Shown: positions 10,482 through 21,483, counted from the stretch's first letter. The stretch is 64,000 nucleotides of DNA from Cavia porcellus (GCF_034190915.1 NW_026947509.1:32186767-32250766), one strand, 5' to 3'. The notes: generated by a model not told the origin, from the sequence alone. Translations and numbers: made by a program.

Positions 10482-10985
10482 GTGATGTTCAGTGGTCTCA
10501 GGCTCTGGTCCTATTCAAAGAATGAGTTGGAGACAACTGAGGAATGCAACGGTTTAACGTTTATTGAAGAAAAAGAAGAGAAAAAAGAAATGCCATGCAT
10601 GCAGATCAGACCATTACAAGAACAAGAGGTCAGTAGTGATGAGCTCCAAAGGTCATCTTCTTCTATGTCTCTGGCCTTCAGATCTGGGCCATCCCACGCA
10701 GGACTCTGAAGCTGCTCTGCACATACACTTCCACCAGAGCTGACAGCTTGGTGACAGACAGGTCACGCTCAGCTGTCCAGCCTTGATGGGCAGAGATTGG
10801 CAGCTCACCGTGATTGACAGGTCAGCCAGTTACCCAGCCCTGATTGAGACTCCATGCTCTGTGATTTGACAGATCACCCCAGTTTCTCAGTCAAGAGTGG
10901 CAAGATTTGACAGATTTCTGTGATTGACAGGTCATGCCCAGTTGCCCAACCATGATTGGCCCTAATCTCCTGCCTCAAGACTTCT
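10482..10985 (-). mobile_element. solo LTR, ERV1-like
   Basis: On the minus strand a U3 with tandem repeats leads to AATAAACG (about 10,560), then an R-U5-like CAGTTGTCTCCAACTCATTC. The latter resembles TTGTCTCAACCAATTC in the LTR at 11,362. No retroviral coding region or second LTR is next to it. Ends are approximate because I could not fix the TG and CA termini or a target-site duplication. Confidence 0.6.
10749..10974. promoter_or_regulatory. tandem enhancer-like repeats in LTR U3
   Basis: Four imperfect units of 51-61 bp, starting at about 10,749, 10,810, 10,861 and 10,920. Each carries a variant of TGATTGACAGGTCA followed by a CCAG(T/C)..CCCA block. TGATTGACAG (10,811 and 10,921) equals the published PBX-MEIS/PREP composite site, and the trailing GGTCA equals a nuclear-receptor half-site. 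Function is inferred from motifs only. Confidence 0.55.
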
Positions 10986-11129
10986 TAATTTCACCAATCT
11001 GTGAAGTATAAATAAAGTATATCATTGTGCTTGCAATTCATATTTCTCTGACTTTTAATACTGTGAATATCAACATGTATTTATTTACTTATACTTTCTC
11101 CTTCTCTGATGACTCACCATGATCATATC

Positions 11130-11311
11130 CAATGCACATATATATATAGACATATATTGCATATACATATGCACATAAGGATATATGTCTATACACAAAT
11201 ACATGAGTATATATCCATACATCTATATATAGCATGTCCATGCATATATTTATGCATACATATGTATACAAGTATACGTATGTCTGTGAGGATATATATA
11301 TATATATATAT
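11130..11311. repeat. AT-rich (CATA)n / (TA)n repeat
   Basis: Imperfect ATACATAT units over 160 bp, ending in a pure (TA) run at 11,292-11,311. Confidence 0.9.
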
Positions 11312-11361
11312 CACTGTGGATTTATAAGAATTTAATATTCATCCTGAAGAAGGTAGTTAGG

Positions 11362-11740
11362 GTGTGGAAAAACTGGCTGACAAGTGGACCTGACCCCCCA
11401 ATAACAGAACTCCAGGAAATCAGCAGAAAAACAGTTACTCAAGTTGCTCAGGGAAAAATCAGAGAGCGTTATTTTTAGTTCTTGCAGAAACTTGAGTAGG
11501 ATTCTGATTGGATGGCCCAGATCTCCTACGTCAGCCCGAGGAAGGGGGCCACCACTGAACCCTTTCCAGGTGACCCAGCCTTGTCCTGTGCAGCATGCTT
11601 CTCTTCCTACGATTAATTGCAGAGCACGTTCCTTTTCCTGTCTTTAGTAAATGTAAAACCTTGCTACTTTTTGCTCTTGTCTCAACCAATTCTTTGTTCA
11701 GGACAGAAAGAACCACCTCTAGACGGCGACTGAGCACCCC
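11362..11740 (+). mobile_element. solo LTR, ERV1-like
   Basis: Starts near TGTGGAAAAACTGGC. It has a CCTACGTCAG motif in the U3-like part and a decayed polyadenylation signal AGTAAATG (11,646), followed by CTTGCTACTTTTTGCTCTTG, typical of R-U5. No internal retroviral sequence is present. The 3-prime limit is uncertain. Confidence 0.6.
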
Positions 11741-11849
11741 AAGCCACGTAGCAACTCTGCATAAAGATCACTGGTCATCATTGGTTCCACACACATCTCT
11801 CCCTGCCTTACAGTTTACCTTATAACCTTATTGTGCCTCTTGCAGGGTG

Positions 11850-11890
<41 letters not shown>

Positions 11891-12020
11891 GCTTTTTTGA
11901 GGAGTTTCACTATGTAGTGCAGACTGGCCTTGAACTCACTTTGCAGTCCAGACTGGCCTGAAACTCTTAGTGATCTTCCTGCCTCAGCCTCCTGAGTGTT
12001 AGGATTACAGGCATGCACCA
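11850..12020 (-). mobile_element. B1 SINE with long poly(T)
   Basis: A 38-T tract (11,852-11,889) is the complement of the A-tail, followed by B1 with both duplicated segments. The body ends at GCATGCACCA, about 15 nt short of the B1 5-prime end. Confidence 0.88.
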
Positions 12021-12730
12021 AAAAGCATTATTAAATAACAGACATTTGAAGGGAGCATACAAAACAAGAAGGTGCAGCTCAGTGAGTTACCACACAGTGA
12101 ATGCTCTCCAGCCCCCAGCTTTGATTTAGGAAAAGGACTCAAGGACTCGGCCACCGGAGGCTTCTGTGTTCCTCTCTCCCTAGGAGACAGCTGACTGGAA
12201 GGTCACTGTGTCTCACAGCTGTGTCCTCCCCACCTTGTTTGAGGAGTTTACCTCTGAACATTGCAGTTCAATGCTTCCCATTTAGAGGGCCTTTATTTCA
12301 ATGAAACATGCTCTCTGGGATTTTGGTGATTTGGTGTGTGCTTTCACTTAACTTTTCTTGGAAACTGAGGAGATGGTTCTAAAGTCTGTTTGGAAATAGA
12401 AGGACCAAGAAAAACTATGACCACCTTGAAGAGAGCCCTAGCTGGAGACATAATGCCACTGGGCATGGAAACTGGTCACTGAGGCTGCCTGCTGCCTCTC
12501 CATAAGTGGGTGCCCCCGTCCTGTGGTTGGCAAACAGTCATGTGGCACCCGGCTGGCGCCTGTCATAAAAACAGCTCACTGTCTGTCTTGTGTGGGGCTC
12601 ATATTTCCGTGGGGTCTCTGCCTGATGATGGAATCATAGTGGGGGGCAGTTGCAGGTAGAGTGACCATAAGTTCCTTTTGGTCTGGGCAACCCATTTATG
12701 TTTTTGTATTATGCTCCATTTTAATGCAGT
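12021..12730. other. single-copy intergenic DNA
   Basis: No gene or repeat recognised. Confidence 0.5.
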
Positions 12731-12856
12731 AATTTTTTTTTTTTTTTGAGGCAGGATTTTGCTGTACAGTCCCAGCTAGCCTTGACCTTACAGTGATCCT
12801 TCTGCCTCAGTCTCCTGAGTGCTGCAATTACAGGTGTGCACCACCATGCTTGGCTC
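12731..12856 (-). mobile_element. B1 monomer without internal duplication
   Basis: Complement runs from TTTTGAGGCAGGATTTTGC to CACCATGCTTGGC with a single CTAGCCTTGACC block. It lacks the 29-bp duplication of most B1 copies here and so resembles the older proto-B1 or B1-dID left arm. Confidence 0.75.
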
Positions 12857-15700
12857 TCAGTGCAGTGTTTTATATGAATATCCAGTTGTCCGAAGATAGA
12901 TAAAATACATGCTTTGCACTCCTCTGGAATGAATTCTTTGACATAAATTTAGTGTTCATCTATACTATTCCTAGTGTCCTCTCTCAGGATCACAGATGCA
13001 GTTGCCAGAGAGCAGCGCTCCAGCCAGGGACAGAGCTGGGAAGTGGCCGGCTGAGCAGCGTGGAATGCTGTCTGTCCAGCCCAGAGTGCTTGATGACATC
13101 ACTGGAGGAGTGGCCACCTCGGCGGCACTCACCCCTGACCCTCTGCATACCTGTCCTCTTGCACGTCCAGGAGCGAGTGCAGGGCTGAGACTGAGCCTCC
13201 TTCCAGCCATGCCGTGCTGCAGGTCTGAGGCCCGGAGCTGTGGCCGCACCCTCCACACCCTCAGCAGGCCAGGGGCAGCTGGGATCCTGCAGCAGTTTCC
13301 TTTCCTGGCTCTGTCTGCAGAGCTCACGCTGCTCCTGCTTCCTCTAGCTCACTGCATCCACACTTCCTTCTTTTGTGTGTGTGGGGTCCCCGTTTCCAAT
13401 CAAATGCCTTTTTTGTTTTTCTTTGCTTTTGCAGTCGTTACTGTTTGAATGTTCAGTTTGAATATCAGCAGGGTTTCCCGCCCCTGTGGGAGAGGTGCCC
13501 AGGAGCCTCCCAGGACTCAGAAGGGCCCTAAGGGACATCGGAGGACCCACAGAGTGTCCAGACCCTCCTGTAACAGCTCCAGGAACCTACGCTGACACTC
13601 AGAGAGCTCAGAGAGTTCACTGCTGGCCTGTGTCACAGGTGACATCTTCTACAGCCAGCTGGATGCTTAAAAAAGACTGACAAGTGTTCAGAGAGTAATT
13701 AGGATTTCTGACATGGGAAAATGTTTAGAAGGTTCATTTTTCATCAGTTTATCTGGAGATTGAAAGTCCATTTTTCCATAGAAACATTCAGAGATGCTTG
13801 TCCAATGTCACGTTTTTTATGAAGCACATTAAACAATTCAGTGTCATTTCGGGTAATTGTGTAGTGTCAAAAGCATGTTTCCGTGAAATTAAACGCTAAG
13901 CGTCTGAGACAGAGAAGGCAGCAGGAACAGGAGATTTTTGTGGAGCTGTGAGGTGCGGTTTCTCTGTGTTACCAAGGCCCTAAGAACCGCCTGTCATACT
14001 GTGTCCCAAGTGGCTGAACCGACAGCTTTTCTGAATCTGTGTGGAGAGGACCAAGTTTGTCAAATCCATCTCTGTTATGTGGAAGAGTACAAAGTCACCA
14101 GCAGGGCCTCGGCATGTGCCCACCACTCCCACAGCTGAGAGAAGGGTACCGATGGCCCCTCATGGCTGGAGACACTGAGGCTGAGGCAGGAATGTGTTAT
14201 GCTGGAAGCTGGAGAGGCTGGACTGCGTTGTATTCTTTTTGATGGCACCCCGAGGCCCTGGACAGACAGAGGGAGAGGGTGTCCCCTCGAACACATCAGG
14301 CAGGTCCAACGGTACCTGTTTCTTTAATGTCTATCTGGGCACTGGTGCCTCTCCTGTGTCACCCATTTCCTCCTCCTGAGGATCCCCAAATTGGAAGCTT
14401 CTAGGGTGGCTTCTCTTGCTCTTGAGGAAACTGGTTTGCAGGGGGGTGGAGCTGTTAATCCAAAGCCACGTGGAGAGAAGTCAGGGCCAACGAGCCATGG
14501 GTGGCCCATCCCAGACACTGCCCTGGCCCTGGGAGGAACAGTCCAGGCACTGCAGGACAGCTGGTGACAGATGACATTTGGGGCCAGGGTCCTCCAATGG
14601 GGAAGGTGGCTACCGGAGGACCATGCCCAGTGAGGCCGGAATGAGAGGAAGGAGGGAGAGAAGGAGGGAAGAAAGGAAGCAAGCAACTCCCTAAGGAGGG
14701 GAGACAGGACCAGCAGGTGTCACCTACTGGGTGTGCTGAGTGACCCAAGTGACTGGGCCAAGACCAAGCCCGGCCAGCCTCTCCGGTCCCCACCAAGTCC
14801 TGTTGCCTCTGTCAACCTCACACACTCTGGAGTCCTTGCAAAGGGTACAATGGCATGTGTCCATCTGGGGACTCACCAAGACTTTAGGTGACTGAAGACA
14901 AGGCGGAAAGGGCTTGACCCAGGCAGGCACACGGGTGGGACTGAGGATCTGAAACCCAGATGCGGTGGGCAGTGAAGGAGCTGGAGAGAGGCAGAGTTGG
15001 AGACAAAAGTGGGCAGGGAGGCCCTCCTCCTCGTGTCTTTCCCCATGGAGCTGCGGGGCTCCTGGGCTCCCGGGGTGGGTGAGACACCCCAGCTGCCTCT
15101 ACTGTCCCTGTGTTTCCTGGGACCCTGCCCAGATCAAGAAGAGAGAGGACAAGAGCCAGTGCATCAGTGACCTTGAGACACCACTGGGGGTTCCTCCCTT
15201 GCCCAGGAGTGAGAACACCTGGTTCTGCCTGCTGACCCTGTGGAAAAGCCCCTGTCCCTTCCCATTCATGCACGCGCTGGACCTCCTTTCCGCAGGTGTG
15301 AGCTAAACTGCGCTGGCCTCATGTGTCACAGCTCAGAAGGAAATGAGGATGCTAACAATAAAATAAGAGAACAATTAACTATGGCAGGAAAGGCGGCCGT
15401 GCTCAGTGTATCTCCGTGTGTTGTTCTAATTTGAACATTGTAAATCTGCAATCCCCTCAATTACGGGAATAGTCTCGGAGGAGTTTTGGGGAACAATGCA
15501 ATGACCCCCAATGCAATGATCCTGCAAGTTGGGATTGTTTTGCACACAGAATCCAACATCATTTTAGTATTCTTCCAAGTGCACATGCACCAAGCAAAGC
15601 ATGCTGGAGGGAAACATCAGGGCGGAGACCTGAGGGTCTGCTCAGGACCAGCTCAGAATTTCCCTTCTCTCAGGCCCACCAGGACAGGTTTTCCTGCTTT
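12857..15700. other. single-copy intergenic DNA with possible conserved elements
   Basis: Nearly 3 kb free of recognised SINEs. 13,680-13,910 and 15,330-15,480 are AT-rich with even base use and many ATTA/TAAT cores, the look of conserved non-coding elements. The 13.0-15.3 kb frames are GC-rich chance frames. Confidence 0.4.
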
Positions 15701-15707
15701 TGTTTTG

Positions 15708-15842
15708 GTTTTTGAGACAGGCTAGAAATTTAGCTCGGTGGTGTAAACATTTGTCTAGTTTTGAGAAACAGGGTCTTGCTGTGTAACCCAGACTGCCATC
15801 CAACTCTCAGGGATCCTCCTGCTTCTGCCTCCCGCACTCAGC
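15708..15842 (-). mobile_element. B1 SINE split by an ID fragment
   Basis: TTTTGAGACAG (15,710) is followed by an ID-like piece GAAATTTAGCTCGGTGGTG (15,724-15,742). TTTTGAGAAACAG then repeats at 15,759 and the B1 continues to 15,842. The repeated TTTTGAGA-CAG looks like a target-site duplication of a truncated ID insertion. Confidence 0.6.
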
Positions 15843-15967
15843 TGAGCAGCATCAGCATGTCCTCCAATCAGGCTGTGCTCAGCTGTTCCAGGACCGTGGA
15901 AAGTGGAGGGCTCCTCAGGTCACACTGTGGATATCTCTGTGTGAAGATCATTTCTGTTTTTGTCTTT

Positions 15968-16157
15968 TGATACTGGGAGTTGAACCCAGGATATTTGCAC
16001 TGAGCTGCATCCCCAGCCCTTTTTATTTTTACTTTTTTTAAATTCTGAGATAAGGTCTTGCTAAGTAAATTCACTTCATTCTGTAAATTCACGTTCAGGC
16101 TGGGCTTGAACTTGTGATCCTCCTGCCTCAAACTTCCAGAGTGCTAAAATTACAGGC
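15968..16157 (-). mobile_element. B1-dID SINE with a distinctive internal insertion
   Basis: The ID half is at 15,968-16,020 (complement of GGGCTGGGGATGCAGCTC). The B1 half is at 16,044-16,157. The B1 carries an extra block built from a repeated GTGAATTTAC, with its complement at 16,065-16,094. The same variant, nearly identical, lies at 18,148-18,240 in the opposite orientation. Confidence 0.75.
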
Positions 16158-16361
16158 TCTCTCTAAGTAAACACACTTAGCCTGAGAGGATATTAAGAAT
16201 ATTCTTAATGGGCATATTCTAAAAAATTACATTATACAAATTAAATCGCATCACTCCTCTTACCTGGTTCTCTGGACTCTGCCTCCAAACATCCTGTCTT
16301 CCTATGCATTCCATTCCTCACCAGCTCCTTATCCCAAAGATGCAGCCAGCTCCCCTGAGCC

Positions 16362-16470
16362 CCAGTACTTCATCTGTAAAATGGGGTGATGGTAGGATTG
16401 CCTTTTGGGGTGCAGGGAATAAAAGGAAAATTGGTATCCAGGACCTGGCTCACAGATGACTCTGGCGAAG
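16362..16470 (+). mobile_element. MIR fragment
   Basis: CTTCATCTGTAAAATGGGG followed by a diverged stretch matches the MIR core segment TTCCTCATCTGTAAAATGGGG. Only the central part is recognisable. Confidence 0.65.
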
Positions 16471-17375
16471 TCAGGACCTAACCAGTGTCTGTATAAATGC
16501 CAGTGCTGGAAGGAAATATCTCTAGCACACTTTCTACCACCCTGGGTTCTCTGGCCAGGACCCTGTGCTGTGATGGAGCTCCCCAAATGACCAGAGGGTG
16601 CTGTGCCTTCAAACACGTCCCTACCATAGCACAGAAAGTGGTGCTCGGGAGAGTGGATGGGTGCTGGGCTGTTGGGTTCATGCTGGGTCACGGTCCTCAG
16701 GAGTGGTTTGGTTTATGACTTCATTCTCCTCTCCTGAGACAGTATGATTTCACCTGGATGCTTTCCACCTCTGCGGACTTTCCTCTAGCATTAGGAAATG
16801 GTCCTGAAGCCTCCACTGCTGACTTGGAAAATAAAACAAAGCTATTAAATTCATTGAACCGATTGGGAAAATACCCAACTCCTGCAAGATGTGGAATCCC
16901 AGGGAACCCTGAAAAACCCTTTGAGCTTTTAAGATATCAACAGTGCCCAGGAGTGAAGGCTGGGCTGCCCCTGCCCTGTGACAGATCTTCCCTGACCTGG
17001 CCTATGTGACACTGTGACTCACGGTGAACCGAGGTGGATGGGAACACTGCAGTCTCTGCCTGCTGAGAGCCCTTCAGGGACAGGGAAGCACTGAGAGGGC
17101 CGAGGGTCCCCTCCAGTCTGTGTCTGCCCTCACAGCACTGATCTGATTCCTGGAAGGCCAGGGCTTCTGTGCTGCACCCTGATGTCCTCTGGGAGCCAGA
17201 GCATGCACACCAGATGCTCATCTGGGCTGGGCCGGGCACCAATGGCGTCCTCTTCTCAGCGTCTCTCCTTGGCGCCCTACCACCTGCATGTCATGGAGCA
17301 TTGCTCCCCACCCTCATCCTGCAACACTTTCTAAAAAGCAGGTGCAGATGGAAGAGGTGCAGGACAGACTTGCAC
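16471..17375. other. single-copy intergenic DNA
   Basis: No gene or repeat recognised. Confidence 0.45.
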
Positions 17376-17500
17376 TTAGCCACTTGTATCACTCGGGGGT
17401 TCCCTGGAGAAACAGGAACAACACAAGGGATACAAGTGTATAAGAAACTGCAGGACTGGCTTACGATGGTCAGCCTCTGAGCCGGGTGAGGGAGGGTGCA
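17376..17500 (+). mobile_element. ancient interspersed repeat, family not named
   Basis: GGTTCCCTGGAGAAACAGGA followed by GACTGGCTTACGATGG matches a common mammalian repeat of form GGTTCTCCAGAGAAACAGAA..GGAATTGGCTCA. I recognise the pattern but cannot name the family with certainty. Confidence 0.45.
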
Positions 17501-18129
17501 GAGGCTGTCAGAAGACAGCCTGAGTATGTGGGGGAAATTGTTTCACAGGATCCCAGCCTCAGGTGACCCAGGCACTGAGAAGGTGGAGGGCTCCTGCCTG
17601 CAGCCATGGACGCTGTGTGCTCTGCACATGCAGGTTCCATCCTGCGCAGATCGGTCCTCACCGTCACCAGGACCAGAGCAGGTGGGGGCCTGGCCGCTGT
17701 CTTCATGTGCTCAGGGTGAGGGATCCCAGCTTGCCCACTCCTGCCTGGCATGGTGGATGGGCCCTTAGTTCCTGGAGGCATGGTCTGCCTGTTTGAGCCT
17801 CAGGATGCAGGCTGGGCCTGCAGTGGGGGTTCCCAGCCCAGCTCCGCACAGTAACATAGTTCTGGTTCTCTGACTGGAATCTGGGGGTCCTGAACACCGC
17901 CACATGCCAGAAGATGGGTATCTGTTCCCTTCCAGAACCTCCTGACACTCACTCAGGTTCCCCTGAGGATGCTGTGAGAGGAACTGGATAGTGACCAGTA
18001 GGGCCACCTCCCTTATCAGCCAGGCTTAACTTTCTCTAGACCCAAACCCAGGCAAAACTCACCGTGTCCAGGGCAGGACATGTCACATCCCACTCCCCCC
18101 ACCCCAACAATTTATAGGAGCCTGCACTC

Positions 18130-18245
18130 CCAGGGCTAGGACTGGTGTCCTAGCACTCTGGAAGTTTGAGGCAGGAGGATCACAAGTTCAAGCCCAGCCT
18201 GAACGTGAATTTACAGTATGAAGAGAATTTACTTAGCAAAGACCT
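18130..18245 (+). mobile_element. B1 SINE, inverted near-copy of 16.05-16.14 kb
   Basis: From TAGCACTCTGG (18,156) to CTTAGCAAAGACC it matches the reverse complement of 16,045-16,143. I see two substitutions and one single-base indel over about 92 bp, including the rare GTGAATTTAC duplication. No ID half follows. Confidence 0.75.
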
Positions 18246-19471
18246 AAACTACACCAGGGCAGAGCAGACAGCTGCTGGCCTGCAGTGGTCCCTATGGGCA
18301 GCAGGCATGGTCACTCAGCTCTCTTTCCTATGAGGATTTTCAGGAGGGCTTGTCTGGGGCAGGGGCCCAGGGTGGCCCCCACCAGTGGAAGCCAAATGCC
18401 TTTTATCTGACAGATGACCCTGTCTTTGCAAAGAGCTTAGGATGGGCAGCTGGAGGAGGAGAGGAATAGAAAGAGCCCTCCCCAATCCAGAGGTCAGCAT
18501 CAGCAAGCGGGCAAAAGTGGCTGTCGGCCAGACCCCAGCCCTGCCCACGGGGCCTGGGCCATGGAGTGTCACCCTCCCTAACATAGCCGTGGTCAGTGGG
18601 AGGCCATCCTCAGAAGGGTGGGCGCTGGTCACTGGTGGTCATAAACAGAACAGCACTGGCCGCTCCTCACACTGCCTCCTCGTCTGACCACATGACCTCT
18701 CTGGTTCTCCCATGCCCCTGCCGTGATGCCATTGACCATGGCCCCAAAGGACACTGCCAGAGCTGAGCAGATGTCAATGTCCCTCTCTCAGCACTGCGAG
18801 CTCCATGAACCACTTGTCTTTGAAAATTAACCAGCCTTGGGTATTTTGTAAAAGCAAAGGAAATAAACTAATGCAAAGTCCCCAACCCGCCCCCAGGCTT
18901 TAAGATTGAGACACCAGGAATGAATTTATTTATATGCAGGTTCCAAGCACCTGAGCCTGGAGCAGCAGGACGCTCTCTCCTCTGTCCTCCAACCGCATGG
19001 TGTTGGGATGGAATTTCAGGGCCAGCTCCCCTGAAACAGTAGCAGAGACAGGTCCTGTCCTATCTTCCACCTCCCTCCTGCCAGCTCCCTCCAAAATGAA
19101 AGGAAAAAAAACAAAGGAATTTCAGCGCTATCACACTGCAGTGGTTAAACACACCCAAAATGCCAGGCGTGCAGTGATAACAGTTTGAGTTTTCAGCTCT
19201 GGCATGTTGCTATTAATTCTGTTAATTTGGTTAGGTGGGCGAGCAGAAGGGTAAGAAATTTTCTGCATCTCTGCGAAGTGCATACCAGGGTAGTCTGGTC
19301 TAAAAATATCAGGATGTCTGACTTTAAAAATACCTCGGCAAAAATAAAGATCTTAGAAAACGGTTGCAAATGGGTGATAATTACACCATTCTGGTTTCTG
19401 CGTTTTTCTGAAAAATTCACAAGGAAAAATGAAACAAAGGCAGTGGCTCCTTGTTCTAAGAACAGGTTTGT
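18246..19471. other. single-copy intergenic DNA
   Basis: No gene recognised. 19,140-19,260 has a weak resemblance to MIR (AGTGGTTAAACAC) that I do not regard as firm. Confidence 0.4.
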
Positions 19472-19567
19472 GGGCTGGGGATTTAGCTCAATGGCCTAAG
19501 TACCTTCCTGGCAAGCGTGAGGCTGTGAGTTCAATTCCTGGTACCACCTTAAAAAAAAAAAAAAAAA
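19472..19567 (+). mobile_element. ID-like SINE
   Basis: GGGCTGGGGATTTAGCTCA, arm CTTCCTGGCAAGCGTGAGG, B-box AGTTCAATTCCTGG, then a 17-A tail. Confidence 0.9.
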
Positions 19568-19894
19568 CCAGATTTGAGGAGGAGCAGTCACTGGATTTAT
19601 TTTCCTCTTCTTTGGGTTATAAAACAAAAAAACCTCGGAAAGAGAGACGAAGGGCTCCTGCAATGCCAAAATGCACAGAAGCACCCTGGAGCCTCCACTG
19701 CAGGCGCCCTGCACTCCAAGACCCCCAGGTCCGCCCTGGGGCCGGGTGAGCCCTTGACCTCCCCAGGAGCCCGACTCTATGCCCTCTATGCCGGAGCTCT
19801 TGCTGGATTCCCAGGTTCCTGCTCTTCTTGCAGGGTGTTGTGATGGGCACAGGGAGACATGAACAGCGGGCAGCGAAATTCCCAATTCTTCCTC

Positions 19895-19912
19895 GGGGGG
19901 GGGGGGGGGGGG
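19895..19912. repeat. poly(G) run
   Basis: 18 consecutive G. This is a strong potential quadruplex and a place where sequencing length errors are common. Confidence 0.9.
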
Positions 19913-20100
19913 CTTCCCGAAGTGAAAGACTGGGAACTTCTGAGGCTGCAGGCCCACATTTCCTAACTACTTCGTCAAACCTCTGCTTTCCCACCTGCAG
20001 GCGATGAGACCTTCATCGGTACTGGCGAGCCCTTCTGGACGCCTGAAGTGAAGTGTGTGTGGAGTCGCATTACCACCCTCCTCTCCGAGGAGGCTTTATT

Positions 20101-20253
20101 TATTTTTCTGTCTTTTTGAGACAGGGTCTCCCTATGCAGTTCAGGCTGACCTTGAGCTCACTTTGTAGCCTAGGCCGGTCTCGAACTTGCAACGATTCTT
20201 CTGCCTTAGCCTCCCTAGTGCTGGGATTACAGGTGTGAGCCACCACGCCCAGC
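20101..20253 (-). mobile_element. B1 SINE
   Basis: Complement runs from GTCTTTTTGAGACAGGG to CCACCACGCCCAGC, full length with both duplicated segments and a TTTATTTATTTTT tail. Confidence 0.93.
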
Positions 20254-20353
20254 AATCTCTCCCTTTTTCTTGTGATAATTTCCTTTGTGTACAATGAAGT
20301 GTAACATCTCTGTATTTCTTTCCTTTTTCGTGTGCATGGTTTTGTTTTGTTTT

Positions 20354-20445
20354 CAGTGTGCGGGATTGAACCCCAGTGCTGGCCACAGGATTATTCTCCC
20401 AGCCCTTTTGGTTTGTTTGTTTTGAGACAAGTTCTGACTTGAGCC
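20354..20445 (-). mobile_element. B1-dID fragment (ID half and start of B1)
   Basis: GTGCGGGATTGAACCCCAG and TCTCCCAGCCC are the complement of the ID half. TTTTGAGACAAGTTCTGAC begins the B1 half, which is cut short. Confidence 0.65.
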
Positions 20446-21112
20446 CTGACTCCTCTCAGACTCACACAAGTCCTTCCCTCCGAGCTGCAGCCACAGCCTG
20501 CACTGCCGCCAGCTTCTTTTTCTTAGCTTCTAGTGTGAGCATCTCTTACTAAGCTTTCTCTCTGATTACAGGAATGGTACCCTGCCACTTCAGACACTAC
20601 ATTGTGCAAAATATACAATTTTCAAACACTGTCCAAAGCTTTTTCTCTGACTAAGATAACAGGAGGTGGTCGTTCTAGACACCATAAATAGTGTAAAATA
20701 CACGTTTTCCTCAACATTGTAAAATATGTAAAATCATTACAAAAACATGTAGAAATCAAACCTTTCCAATATAGAACATAGAAACACTGGGGAAAAATAA
20801 AAGAAGTAAAGTTTCCACGTCCTACCATGAAAGGCAGCCACCACTACTTCCTGCTCACACCTGCTGCACTGTTACACAAGCTTGCTACATTTTAAGGAAT
20901 ATATTTAAGAAGAAATGAAAAATATACTGGTGCTAATTTTGAAATAAATCTGCTCAGACTACCTACAATGTGACTGAGAATACGCCCAGGCGAGCAGGTG
21001 GCATTACCCACCCCAGGGATGTTCTGCTTAGTGGGCTGAGATTTTGTTCTAGGAATTGATGTAACATCTGTGCTTTAAAGAAGAAAAATAATTATTAACT
21101 CTAAATCATCAT
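20446..21112. other. single-copy intergenic DNA
   Basis: AT-rich from 20,560. No gene or repeat recognised. Confidence 0.45.
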
Positions 21113-21113
21113 A

Positions 21114-21240
21114 GAGGCAGGGTGTGGTGGCTCACCCTATAATCCCCATCACTCAGGAGGCTGAGGCAGGAGGATTGTTACGAGTTCAAGAGGAGCCTGA
21201 ACTGCATAGTGGGACTCTGTCTCAAAAAGACAGAAAAAAA
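21114..21240 (+). mobile_element. B1 monomer
   Basis: GGGTGTGGTGGCTCACCC to GTCTCAAAAAGACAG with one CAGCCTGAACTGCATAGTG-like block. The other half of the duplication is missing. Confidence 0.85.
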
Positions 21241-21250
21241 TTATAGAATT

Positions 21251-21433
21251 AGCCAGACAGGTGGCTCATGGCTGTAATCTCAGCACTCTGGGAAGCTGGG
21301 AAGCTGGATGATTGTGAGTTTGAGCCCAGCGTGGGCAGCTCTGTGACTTGGTGAGATCCTGTCTCAAAATAAAAAAGGAAAAAGGGGTGAGACATAGCCC
21401 ACTGTGAAGCCCCTGTTTCAGTTGACGCTACCA
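21251..21433 (+). mobile_element. B1-dID dimeric SINE
   Basis: B1 half with CTCTGTGACTTGGTGAGATC, linker AAAATAAAAAAGGAAAAA, then an ID half (GACATAGCCCACTGTGAAG). Confidence 0.75.
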
Positions 21434-21445
21434 AAAACTAATAGG

Positions 21446-21483
21446 ACTAGGGAGGCTGAGGCAGGAGGATTGCCCTGAGTTAG
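21446..21483 (+). mobile_element. B1 fragment
   Basis: Only GGGAGGCTGAGGCAGGAGG and a few flanking bases remain. Confidence 0.6.

Noticed and set aside
12971..13448. Overlapping 118- and 150-codon frames on both strands
   Set aside because: Open frames on both strands at once reflect GC-rich sequence. No family signature.
19496..19957. 153-codon minus-strand frame
   Set aside because: Runs through an ID-like SINE tail and the poly(G) tract. The translation is low-complexity proline/glycine, typical of repeat sequence.
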